Below the pieces are notes generated by a model. It was not told the DNA's origin and did no database searches. It saw only the letters and a list, made by a program, of their open reading frames with translations. From positions 62,001-126,000 of the forward strand of contig QZCP01000835.1 in the NCBI GenBank assembly GCA_003956705.1: DNA of 64,000 bases. The letters are read 5' to 3'. Position numbers and translations under genes: made by a program. Source of the DNA: Brevipalpus yothersi. Taxonomy: Eukaryota > Arthropoda > Arachnida > Trombidiformes > Tenuipalpidae. Below are positions 44,701 to 57,100 of this stretch, piece by piece. How positions within the stretch are numbered: position 1 is the stretch's first letter; every line of letters begins with the position of its first letter.

Positions 44701-47167
44701 CGATGCATATGTTAATCTACCCAATGAAGTACCGATGAATTTGTTGATTGGAACTTTGATTGCTTTCAATAGGTCGATCAAAATCAGCTGACCTACCACT
44801 ATTGCTACAGTTTTTTCGCATATTGAAGTTGTATCTGCTGTATCAAACAACAATCCAGATAAATCTACACCCAATGACTTGGTGTACTTAGCCAATCGAC
44901 CTAATGTTTCTAAGAAAACTGGAACATGGTTGAATAGTGGATCAAATTTGATCTGATGAGTCGGAAGAATGATGCTGACCAGTTGGGATTCATCCCGATT
45001 GCCATCAGCGATATGATTGTGGAAGGAAAGTTTTCCATTGATTCGGCTGATCAAGGTGTAACCTCGATGGGATCTCGAGTCAGTTTTGGAATAATTATTA
45101 AGTAGGTCCAAGAATTCATGTGTCAGAGAGCTTTTCTCTTGTTCCAAATGTTTTTGAATTTTTTCGATCCCTTCTCGAGTTCTACCACAGATAGGCACTA
45201 ATCTCGGTATTTTGGATGCAATTTGGTAGCTTCCAGGTGAACTCTTAGCCTTGTGACCTTTCAGAATAACATGAGCATTTGCACCACCAAAACCGAAGCA
45301 ATTTAATGAGATATAATCACCACTCATGGCAACTGGTTCAGTGATGGGCACCATTTTGCCATTTTTAAGCCCTTCAATTCGTGAATTCGGTTTGCTTAGA
45401 TGAATGCTTGGTGGAATGTATCCACATTGGAAAACTATGTTAGCTTTGATCATTGCACACAAGCCAGAGGCAGCCTCTGAATGGCCCATGTTTGACTTGA
45501 GGCATCCGATTTTCAATGGATTTTCTACCGATCTTTCATGACAAAATACATCATAGATCGCCTTCAATTCCACAGGATCACCAACCTGTGTACCTGTGGT
45601 ATGAGCTTCCACGTAGTCAACGATGGTTGGATCAATACCCACTTCGTCATATGTTTCTGCCATCAATTGACGCTGCATTTTGATCGATGGAAATGTGATT
45701 CCTTGATCCTTGTAGCCATCAGCATTACATCGACAATTAATCACAGTCGAATATATTCGCTTAGCTTCAGGCTTAAGTTGCAACATGATACAACAAACCG
45801 CCTCACTCCGTCCATATCCATCAGCTGATTCATCTAAACTTTTACTTTTACCAGTGTATGAAACCATTTGAAGATCTCGAAATTCGAGGGTCACTACTGG
45901 TACCAAGCATATGTTGTATCCGGCAACAATTGCTCGATCACATAGACCTAATTTGAGAGCTGTAAAAGCTTCATTTATGGCTGAAAAACTTGAGCCACAT
46001 GCTGTATCGTATTGACCGACAGGACCTTTCAATCCAAAAGTTTGGGAAACTATTGACGCATGGTTTTGTTGATGATCTGGCAATTTGTATGGATCTTCGA
46101 AAGAAGCCATCTCTGTTTCTTGGAAGCATGACCCATAATAAAACCCCGTATTTGAACCCTCCAAACATTTCGGATTTATACCTGTATCAATCATGAAGAC
46201 ATTTAAATTAATTTAATTTAAATTAGACTCATCAGATGAGCAAAGGTTAGGTTCATAGAAACTTGAGGCCACAGTTCAAGTACGACTAAAATCTCTGGAA
46301 AAAACATTAATCAAATGAACTTCGTGAATGAATATTTTCCAAACGATTTCTTTAAAGATATGAATGCTAAAATTTTTTTTTTCGGAGGAGCATTTCATAT
46401 AACTATCAATTCTTGGTCGATAATAAAAGTAACAGTGAAAGGAAATGATCATAATGATCATGATCATCCAAATTAAATCTAGAAAGGAAAGGAAAATTTT
46501 CAATTATTTTATCTTACCCGCATCAATGATTGTCTCATATGAAACCTCTAATAGCTTTCGAAGCTGTGGATCAAGGTAATGGGCATGTTTATCAGAGATT
46601 TTGAAAAATTCTGCATCAAATTGGTTGAGATTATCGAGTTTTCCACAATTCAAGGGTAGTCCATGGAGACCTAGAATAGATAAAAAATCGATAAATGAAC
46701 CAATTCACCGAATAAAATTGTTAGACGAATCAGATAACAGGGGATTTTCAATGGAATTCGTCGTCAAAATAGTAAGCGATATAGATTGATAAGATAATCT
46801 GATAGATTGCTCTAATGCACGTCTGATGAAAACAGGTAAACTTATCTAAAATTCAACTCTAAAATTGCCAATCAGTCTGAGATCTATAGATCAACACTTG
46901 TGGATCTGACAATCCAAACCAATGGCTACCAGAAAACTGCACCGATGAAAATTTTCAAATGAATCACAACCAACCTGCAGGATAGCGATCAGCTGCGGAA
47001 CTTGTCATGTCAATCCCTTTAAACAAATTTTCGGTGAATTCTTGGATATTTTCGGATTTCGGAAATCTACCGGACATCCCAGAGATGACCACATCCTCTT
47101 CCACTTGCCACTTCCGTCGAACATATTTCAATTCTGTTCGCCACTCGTCCAAATTTGCGCTATCCAT
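38766..47167 (-). CDS. FAS/PKS-like multidomain synthase, copy 2 (AT domain degenerate)
   Basis: Tandem paralogue of copy 1. Exons 47167-46975, 46670-46518, 46181-38947 and 38861-38766 total 7677 bp, 2558 aa. The KS has Cys177 (DTACGSS), EAHTTGT and KSNMGH. In the AT remnant the elbow reads GTSLGR, so Ser601 is present but its usual His neighbour is Thr and the following Glu is Arg. The FHS-type catalytic His motif is absent, and a linker rich in N, D, H, E and K (about residues 615-700) occupies that space. DH (DHKIDGRIIFP, FADCMLQ), ER (HAGSGGVG), KR (GGFGGFG), ACP (GMDSL) and TE (GYSFGG; His in LDGNHN of the last exon) look intact. It lacks both the copy 1 KS intron and the copy 3 ER intron. 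The KR region has been homogenised with copy 1. Confidence 0.93.
40056..40837 (-). repeat. Near-identical tract shared with 31177-31956 (gene conversion, copy 2 side)
   Basis: Partner of the copy 1 tract. Identity falls off abruptly at both ends: beyond about 40837 into the ER C-terminus and below about 40056 into the KR-ACP linker. Confidence 0.85.
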
Positions 47168-47777
47168 TCTAAAAAACTCTCAACAAAGCAATGCAATAAA
47201 TCACAATATTTTTTGTTTAACCGTTATTAGTTGCTACACCGTAAAATCGAGAAAAAAACTTTTCTACCATGAAAACGCTAAATCAAATGAATGCTCAGTA
47301 ACTACACAATCAGAATCAACTCTTTTCTGACCATAGATAGTCACGAGTTTTGCATGTTAATTTTCACTTTCTTTCTTTCTTTCTTTCTCTCTTTTGAAAT
47401 CTTGAGCAAGAGTAAAGAGAAAAAAATTTCTATGGTTAATTGAGCAACTAGCATCAAAAATGTTGTCTCTCTTTTTCTCTTTTTCTCTCTTTCCCTGGAA
47501 TCTGATTTTCAGCGGTTATTTCTAATATTTTCCCATTCTATCCAGTTTTCAAGGCAGTGATACGAAAAATTGTCCCTATTAAACCAAAATCTGAGGGAAA
47601 AAAACTTGACCCTCGAGAAATTGTCGATCTAGTTACTGGGATTTCCTGGACACAAGTGCACACCAACCTATTCATGGTCTTGAGGGTGTGATCAAGGAGA
47701 GATGGAAAATTCGGATCTTGACCGGTTCATTTTTATCCTGTTTTAATGAAAAAAGCTGTTTTTGTTTTTGCATAATG

Positions 47778-47828
<51 letters not shown>

Positions 47829-47896
47829 NNNNNNNNNNNNNNNNNNNNNNNNNNNNNNNNNNNNNNNNNNNNNNNNNNNNNNNNNNNNNNNNNNNN

Positions 47897-47943
<47 letters not shown>

Positions 47944-49115
47944 TTCAAACTAATACGCAAAATAAGGTTGAATACCCTGAAGCCGATTTCGATGGTTGGA
48001 TGTCATCTCGATACAGTTAGTTTAGTCGTCACACAAACTGATCGACAACTGATTAAACATTGAAAATAGATCATATCATGAAAGCTAATATTACTCTTTA
48101 TTACTTTCATTCGACTATGTAGTAAGCAAATCTAATGAAAAATGCGAAATATTTCCACTCAACTGTGTAATCCTTGTGGCACTCAATTCTATCAATGTTT
48201 TCAAATTCATGATGATGAACAAGATGGTTTCGCAATACTGCCCAGCGTGAGCAAGCGACAAACTTTCCAGGATCATGGAAAAATAATGATAAATCGCTTA
48301 AATGCCAAGATTGACTGATCACTATCATTTACGAATCCTAACGTTTAAGCAATACAACTGACTAGTGAGAGATAATCATGATAGTTGTGATTCACAAATA
48401 AAGTTCTGATAGATTTTCTCTTTTCCAACTGCTTCAAATACACTGGAAACTACAAAAATTTTTCATTCATTGCTTTGGTTTGGAAAAGTTTATTTGTGGA
48501 TCTCAATTGATCAAGTTTTTTCTCATCTGTAGTTCATTAGTCTGAATATATCAAATCATGTTGATTATCAGTGTACTTCACTCAAAATTACAAATGATGG
48601 TGTAGTTTTGATATCAGAGGCTTTTTTGGATTATTCCATCCCCTCAATGAACTTATTATTAACCTCAGAAAAAGTGAGCCTCGAAATCGGTTTCATTCGA
48701 ATTATATATCATCAGAACCATGGCTGAGCGTTCTGAGTTACGCCGATGGCCTTGATAAACACAAAAATGAACATGCGAAAAATCGATGAACTAGTAGATC
48801 AAAGCATATAGATTTCGCGATGTCCATACGAATTCATCACGATCGATCAGGTCAAAATATTATAAATAGTATTGTTTAGATCACTTTTCCAAATAAAATC
48901 CATAAATTTGATCTGGCTGGTCCAAACAATTAAGCATCATTCTGTGTAATTTTCTGTTCAGATTGAATAATTTGAGAGAGAAAGCAGTTCATCTACAAAT
49001 ATTCAATGCCTTAGACGATACATCATGAAACTGAACACGTCGACTGAAATTTGACGAATATTTAATTTCACTCAAATGCCCTTTTCATAATCACAAACCT
49101 AATGATGAATTAAGA
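47168..49115. other. Spacer between synthase copy 2 and secreted protein gene, with assembly gap
   Basis: About 1.9 kb. It contains TTTC/TC runs near 47371-47393 and 47464-47492, a (GA)n tract interrupted by a 68-base N gap, and AT-rich sequence. A block at about 48716-48760 (CCATGGCTGAGCG...) resembles one at 60699-60735. No gene is recognised. Confidence 0.5.
47781..47940. repeat. (GA)n microsatellite containing an N gap (47829-47896)
   Basis: GA repeat on both sides of 68 undetermined bases. The gap is very likely more GA repeat that could not be assembled; its true length is unknown. Confidence 0.95.
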
Positions 49116-50275
49116 ATGTATTCTTGTGCTCAATTTCTTGTGCCTTTGTTGGTTTTAATTCTGATCGGTACCAATGTGAATCCAAGTAACCATTCTGATT
49201 CACATGAGACCAGCCAAAGATCCAAAGATCATGAACATGAACAACACCATGAACAACATGAGATCAGTCAAAAAGCCAAAGATCATGAACATGAGCATCA
49301 TGATAATGAGCACAGCTTAAGACATCAAGAGCATGAAAATGAGCATGAAATTGAACATTCTTTTCGACAATATCTTCCAACAGATATCATCAATAAAGCT
49401 TTCGAATTGGCTCAAGAAGTTTCGAAGGAAGCAAAAGAAGATGCAGGCCAAGTTTTGGATCTAATTAAAAAATGCGTTGAAACATGTATCAACATTGATG
49501 GTGAGTGTTTTCATTTTTGATGGGTCTTCATGAGATTTGTGAATTTACTTCAAATTCAATATTCTAGACACCAAATTTTTTTCCACATTTGAGCAGCTTT
49601 ACCTAAGTTTAGGTGTCCTGGAACTTGTTAAGAATGATAATTCCACAAATTCATGTAACCATAATGAGCCAGAATGTTTTCCTAAAATTGGGGAATAAAT
49701 TAAGCTCAGAATTGTGTTTCCAGTCAAATATGGGGATCATGACTATTGATCATCAGTTAATTAGCCTCATAAAATGAATGTATAAATCAATCAGTACGAA
49801 CTCCAGAGCATTGAGTTGAGTGCAAACTTGTGGCTATCTATGATGTGTTGGTCAAGATCTATTAAATCAGATAATTCCAAGAACACTTTGGGGACAGAAT
49901 AAGAAAATATAGTCAAATCGATGCAAAATAACCTTTATTTTCACAGACCTGAGCATGAGATCAGAATATCGTGCTATGGCCGACTATATTCCTGGAACTG
50001 GTTGGATCGCAAAGTTTCTAGGTATCAATAGCAATTTGACAGCATCAAATTCGAATTTGACACTGGCCAGACTGTTTTCCAAGCTCTCATTGAAAAAAGC
50101 TGTTTACTTTGTTCAAAAATTGGTTGTTCTCAAGGATTCAAAGGCGAATATCACAGAGGTTCCAGAAAAGAAGAAAGAGCCAACTCAAACAACAATTAAG
50201 AAAGATTCCGGCACGGTAACATATGCTAGTAGAAAAGAGAAATCAGCAATTGAGTCAGCTCAATATTGGAAATGA
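49116..50275 (+). CDS. Small secreted His/Glu/Asp-rich protein of unknown function
   Basis: I do not recognise this protein. Exons 49116-49500 and 49947-50275 join in phase (385+329 bp) to 237 aa. Residues 1-24 form a signal peptide (LVPLLVLILIGTNV). Next comes a strongly charged stretch with two imperfect copies of a unit of about 15-20 residues (HETSQRSKDHEHEQH, HEISQKAKDHEHEHH), whose His/Glu/Asp density could bind metal ions (inference). The remainder is predicted helical (INKAFELAQEVSKEAKED), has a Cys pair (KKCVETC), a hydrophobic patch (YIPGTGWIAKFLG) and three possible N-glycosylation sites (NLT, NLT, NIT). The C-terminus is basic. It is the only plus-strand gene in the synthase array, inserted between copies 2 and 3. 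An AATAAA lies 49 bases after the stop. Confidence 0.75.
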
Positions 50276-50323
50276 CAGGCATTCATTTGAATCAGAGGAC
50301 TAAAGCTTTTCTATGAACTTGGG

Positions 50324-50329
50324 AATAAA
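50324..50329 (+). other. Polyadenylation signal of the secreted protein gene
   Basis: AATAAA 49 bases downstream of the stop codon at 50275, which supports the two-exon model. Confidence 0.6.
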
Positions 50330-51128
50330 ACGATTTGGTTTTGTGTTGTTCAAAGATGTCTTGGAAGGAGATAATATTGACCAGGAAAAAATTGATGATG
50401 ACAATTTATTGTATTTGAAGAGTTTCTAATTCTAAATGAGAAGAATAGGCGAAGTTTTTTGCACAAAACTGAAACTCAGCAATTATTCGTCCAACCTTGA
50501 ATAACTCAACCAAGTTCTGCGCCAAAGAATTCGTCAGATCTCTCTGTGAGCCTCATCTGTTTCAAGTAAATTTTTGTCCATTCAATTGCATCCATCTAAA
50601 ATTTGGAAATTACTTAATTTGTAGAATTCATGAAAACCTTTACAACAATAAATCCGATTGGAAGGATTTTAAGTTCGAAAATGAATGTTTTGAGAAGAAA
50701 ATGAGGCACTCAAAGCCATTAGAAAGGATTTATGAGTTCTTATGATGTTTTTTCCCTCATTAGAGGAATTGGAAGAATATTTCTACTACATTTCTATAAG
50801 AAATGAGACTCAATTATCATGAATTCATCATACATCTAGGCAAAACTAATAGAGGTGGAAAATTTTCCCCCGTCCAATTATATAATTGATCCTCATTTCT
50901 AGGTTAGCACTACTGCTTATTTAAGAAGAACATTCCAGCATTGACTGGTAGATGAAGGGAAATTTATTTCAAGCATTCAGTTTCCATCATTTATCAAGAA
51001 TTTTGCACTACAAAACTTCATCATGTGGTGATCAAAAGCGATAATGGTCAATTTAATTATGTTCGAGAGCAGTATCGAAAACAATTTACACTAGAAGAAA
51101 GCGATGGACCAATTTTTGAAAGCAAAAA
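50330..51128. other. Spacer, convergent 3' flanks
   Basis: About 800 bp between the secreted protein gene and the end of synthase copy 3. An open frame at about 50497-50745 starts on TTG, has no homology I can see and is not called. Confidence 0.5.
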
Positions 51129-54100
51129 TTAATTCTTGAAAAATTCGGTAACTTTAGTGCTGATCTCATCCAGGTTTGCGTTGATAAAATTATTATGGTC
51201 ACCTTCAAAGTAGAATTCGGTACCAATCTATGATGGACATCAAGAGAGTTATAAATGAATTTATGTAAAGAAAAAAATTGAAGTAATTTGTGTTCCTTCA
51301 TACTCACATTGGTGTATTTTGGTGCACCTACAAGCTCTCGAGTTCCCATTCTGGCTCTCAAATGAAGAACTTTACAGCTACTTGGTTCTCTTGTCTCATA
51401 TTTCAGAATCAAACGGAGTCTTTGATGCATTAATTCATTAGCTTTTGTCAGTGTTTCGGCTCGAGATGGTTCTATTCCATTGAGAATAAAAAACTTTTTG
51501 GTCACATTGAAGCGCTCTACTCTAGAGGTAGCGTTTTTGATCTCCTCATCAAGCTGAGAGTTATCAATCTTGAAGCCCTTCATGCTAGCTTTAATGAATT
51601 CTCGATCCTGGGAATCTTCCGATTGGGATAGATCGTAGCCAAAATTATCAACAATCGATTTTTTGATCGAAGCAGGATCAGAATCGAGAAGAACCAATTT
51701 GGTAATTTTCGGGCCAGCTTTTCGTTCTTCAAGTTGTCTTACTATTTCTCGAGCTAGAACACCACCATATGAATATCCGATCAAATTGATTTCAGAACTA
51801 CTGGTCAGATTGGTAATTCGATCAGCATATACTCTGGCCACATCCTCGAAAGTTGCCAATTGGGCAAGATCATAGGTCCAATTGAGACCAGCCACTGGTT
51901 GCACTGATCGTTCGAGTAAGCTGCTGAAGGCTCGATAATGTGCTTGAATCGGTGGAATAGCGAAAATTAGTTCACCAGAGCAACTGTTGAACATGGTTGT
52001 TGGCCCTTCTGGCAGTAATTGAGATCCTTCACTCAGATCAAGATCTACTGGTTCCAATTTCGATCGGGCAATTTCATTCGAATCAAACTTTTTGGACAGA
52101 GCGATCAGTTCGCAAACTTTCATCTGACGTATTTCCTTGGGTGTGATTGAAACGCTGAAATTGCGGTCCAAGGTTTGTTGTACTTCTATGGCCATCAGAG
52201 AATCCATTCCCAGTTCTCCAAGAGTAATTTGAGGATCTAGAGCATAGATATCTTTGATTCCGAGAATATGGCATATAGATTTGATGATATCACCGGAAGA
52301 TTCTAGTTTGATCCCTTCATTCCGGACCATACTTGATGCTGTAGCATTAGGATAGTTAAGAATTCGCTCCAATGTTGCAAAACATGAGTGAAGTCGTTGT
52401 GGTGCAGTTCCTCTGATCGATTGAACATCGGTGCCCATCTTTTCGACCACAAATCCAACATCACCAATGAATCCCCATTGAATGGCAAGTCCATGTAGTC
52501 CATCTCTTCTTCTCCGTTCGCAAACACTTTCCATGTACGAATTGGCGAAAGTATAATTAGTTTGGCCTACATTACCTCGACCACTCACAACTGATGAGAA
52601 GACAACGAAATAGTCGAGAGATGGACACATTTCACGACTAACTTTGTCCATAATATAAGTGATGTTAACTTTTGAGGCACATACTTTGGTGAATGTCTCC
52701 TCAGTTTGATCCAAAAAAAGCGCATCGCTCAATACAAGTGCTGAATTGAAAATACCTGCAACCGGAAGTGAAAGAGATGTCAATAGTTCACGAGCTCCTT
52801 CTTCAGTGGTTAGATCATGAGTTGATATTACTGTATCCACATTATTTTCAGACAATCGATCGAGACAGTATTGATGGTATGAGTTTTGTGGACCTTTCCG
52901 AGAATTGATCACTATATTTCGAGCCCCATTGAAAGCCATCCATAGAGCAGTCTCGAGTCCTAGACCTCCAAATCCACCGATAATGATGTAAACCTTGTCA
53001 GAATGGAATTTGATCGTATTGAGAGATGAAATAGGCAATGGCTCATCGATTTGTTCGGGGTCACGAATTTTAATGACAACTTTTCCGATATGTTTCCCAG
53101 CGGCCATAAAACGAAATGCATCTTCGGCAGTGGTCATTTCGAAAACTGTTCGTGTCAATGGCTTGATTGCTCCGTTTTTCAAAAATTTTTCAAGCAGACC
53201 TTCAAGACGCTTTTTCTCAACATCAGCTTTCACCAGCCCATTTTGGGTAGGATCAAAAAATGAATCAAGCATAACTCCATGAAAAGATCGACCATTATCC
53301 AGCCATCCCAGATCAATCGGACTATTCTTGAACCCATCATACTTTCCTATTTCAATGAATCTACCTCCTGGTGCAAGACACCGGAGACTAGCTTGTAGTT
53401 TATCATCAGCTAATGAGTTGAGGACAATGTCCACTCCTCGGCCACCAGTTTCACGGAAGATCATCTCCTCAAATGATGTGTCCCGTGAGTTACCGATATT
53501 AGCTTCCGTTAATTGTGGGAATCTTTCGAGCACAAACTTTCGCTTCTCTAGTGTTCCAACAGTAGTGTAGACTGTACAATCGTAGCTCAGACACAGATGA
53601 ATAGCAGCAATTCCAACACCTCCACTTCCGGCATGGATCAGTACAGTTTCGCCACGCTTGAGATTACCTCTCATGATGAGACCATATATCGCTGTTCCAT
53701 ATACTACAGGTACAGTTGCAGCATCTTCGAGGCTCCATTCTTCTGGAACAGGCCAAACAAAATCTTCCTGGCCAACCGATACCTGTGTTGCCATCGCTCC
53801 TGATGATGTCATTCCCATTATACGATTGCCTTTTTCATCATAACCAGAGTACTCAAATCCTGGAATGAAAAATTAAAATTCGTTTATCAATATTGAGTTG
53901 AATGGTCACCCATATTGACCAATTTTTCTCCAATTTGAAAAACCTTAGCAATATAATATACATGTATGAGCTGTCTCACTATGTAGAGAGCTCAAATAGT
54001 TAGAGTTGAAAAAAAATTATGAGAGCCAATCACAAATCTGAAATTAGGCCGAATAGACTCAGAAAAATGATAGAATATGAGTCAAAACTCGAAATCGAAA

Positions 54101-57100
54101 TTGTAAATGGATTACATTGTAATACATGTATCAATATCAGTTTAAGTTGAGAGCTTGAAATTCCAACAAAAAGATAACTTCGATATCTCTTTCATGATCC
54201 AATATCTTCAAGAAGTTCGGAGTTTTTTCTCTCTTGCTGAATCTCGCGCCAATGTTTCAAATGATTATTTGCTTACCTATTTTGACTGACATTGAATCTT
54301 GCTTAATTATTCGTGCGCTAGGTTCAAACATTAAAGGCAAACGTGCGGAGGAGAGCAAAACATCTTTGAAGTTCAGAGAAGAATAGCAAATGTTTGCTAC
54401 TGATTGTGTGCATGTGGGCTTAATAGATCCAGATTTGCACCATCTGAGGGACGATAGATCGCCAGGCTGAACTATTTCCAAGCGAACATCATTGGATGCT
54501 TCTGTTAAACAACGGGGATCCTCTTCATGCTTTTCTTCGACTTCGATATGATTATATTCACCCCAACCAAGATCAGGATCGTAGATGTTGAATTTGAGTT
54601 TCTTTGCCATTACATGTTTCAAGATTGGATCTTCCAAACTGATATCAATGAAATTAATTCCACGATCATGGAAGCGATTAGCAATACAAATGAGTCGATC
54701 ACCAGAGAACTCTAATCCTAGGCTTTTCATGAAACCAACTACACCTTGATCATATTTCGGATCTCCTATCAGCCATATTGGAGACGTTTTGCCTTCCTCT
54801 TTAAGAGCTGTCTTGAGTTCTTCTATCCACTGAAAGTCCGTAGGAGAAACATAAACAATCTTGGGCTCATAGATAGAATCTGGTTTCTTGCGGAATAAAA
54901 GACCCCTTATTGGTAATAATTTTGGTTCCAGCAGCCTATTAGAAACGCAAATCCAATCTATCTTTTCCATTGCGGTGATTACATCTTCACTTCTAATGCA
55001 ACTGGCTTTGAGCTCGTTGATAACGTCTTTGAGTTTTGGAGTTGAACAGATATTGACAATGTCTTCACTGATGCTTTCCTGGATGATAACAAGTAAGAAG
55101 CCACCAGGCTTTATTGCTTGTATTAAGTGTTCGATTTTAGACTGAAAAGTTGAGATACTTCCTGAATAATTCTTATAGATCAGTAGATCAGATCTAGCAG
55201 TATCACCAGAGAGTGGTGATTCAGCATCCCATGTAATCAGAGAGGCTCTTCCAGATAGCTTTTCTTTCATTTCTGGATCCAGTTCAGATCTAGCCAATGT
55301 GTAGGATATCTTAGCCGACTCAAGCGACTGGGCTCCAACACAAGATTTCACAATTTCAATACAAGCCGCTTTTCCATCATTCTTTTCCAAAATTGTAACT
55401 GATGGATTTGTTTGCCCACAATAAGTTTGATCATTGAGTGAAATCATAATGAAAGGTTTCAGGAATCGACTCAAAACACTATACTTGGAATCACTACCCA
55501 CCAGGATATCTTGGTTTATTTTCGATATATCAGCTTCTTCTCCGTCTGCTTGCAAAATATTTAAGAAGTATTCCAGGAGAGAAAATGAAGCATCTTCTTT
55601 GTAGGGAAATTCTTGTGTGAGAGTGTCCAGCTCTTTTGAATCCAACAGCGGTTCGATGTCTGTCTTCATTTTGCCATGGACTAGGGATGCATATTTTTCA
55701 CAAATCTTCTGATATCTGTCCAATTTTTCTCGCTGTTTTTGGTCTATCACTATTGGTTCATTGAATGGAATGAATTCCTGTGTCTCAATCAAAGCTCTCT
55801 GAGACCTTCTTAATGCCAATGAAGCTTTTAGACCTCTCACCCAAACGCCTTCACTGATGAGAGTTCTTGTCACTGGATCATGGATTACATCAAAAACTAT
55901 TTGATTCTTAGATGCCTTCTTTTCAGATTCATCAGGATCTTTTTTCAAATTATCTTGATTTATTTCCTCCACATCTTCAGGCTTCTCTCTAGAATTTTGA
56001 GAGTTTTCTGATATCCAGAGTTTATTACGAGTGTTCACACTCTCAACAATCTTTTCAGCATCTACTAGCATGGTTTCAATACCAGTAGGAACGAATAAGC
56101 TTCGATTACATCGATTGGTGAGTAATGCTAACTGAAGAACAGAATCGGTGAAAGTTACCCATGTCTTGAGAAAACCGAGTTCAGCTTCATGTGTTTTTTC
56201 GAAAATTGAGCCACTTTTAAGAGAAAGTGTGGACACTTCCCGCCACTCGACTTTTGCTTTTCGTCCATACTGATTGGCTTGGGTTATACAACGGAAACTG
56301 GGACCATAATCATAGCCTCGATTTCGTAATTCTTTGTAAACATCTTCTCTTGATAGATCAAGACAGTTTGCTTCCTTTGATCCACTCAATTCTGTGTCCA
56401 AAGTAGTGATCTGATAGTTTTCCTTCGCTTCTTCGATATTTTCTATCATAAAAATTTTTCCAACAGCGATTGGTGCCTCACTTTCAGTGATAATGAAGGA
56501 GTTATTGTGTGGCATGTAATTGATTTTGAAAGCCACTTCTTTATCAGATAGAACCGTAGCTCTGATGAATGATACATCTCGGAACAAAACTTTGCTCCTA
56601 CGCAAATTGGTGCAATGAAATCTGGCTACAAGATACCAAACATACATCAACATACCGGTGGCTGGGAAAAGAATTCGACCATCAATTTTATGATCTGAGA
56701 AAAACCAATCTTCAGCATTACTCAGTGCTACTTTGTTGAGGAATGAGCTTTTCTGAGCAAAATGATTGAAATATTCTGGATATTTGAAGACACTGCAATC
56801 TTGACTATGGTCAAAATCGATAAGAGAATGGAGGCTGATAGTATTAAGCGGCACAGGATAATCTACTTGGGGATAAAGAGGACCAATATCAACAGGTAAA
56901 TTCACTGTATAGAGTTGACCAATTGATTCCAGAAAATGAGTGATCTCCAAACGATTGGAATCGACGAAATTGACATGTCTCAAGGATAGCTGAATAGCTG
57001 GATAGGATGTTAATTGGAATCCAAAGTTGATGATGATACAAGAAGCTGGAAGACAATTGATTACTTGGTTAAGCGATTTCTTGCTAATTTGTTGTAGAAT

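Noticed and set aside
29837..47167. Synthase copies as pseudogenes because of the broken AT domain
   Set aside because: Three copies keep open frames of about 7.6 kb, and the KS, DH, KR, ACP and TE catalytic motifs are intact in each.
50497..50745. 82-codon plus-strand frame downstream of the secreted protein gene
   Set aside because: It starts on TTG and shows no homology or splice context; most likely chance.
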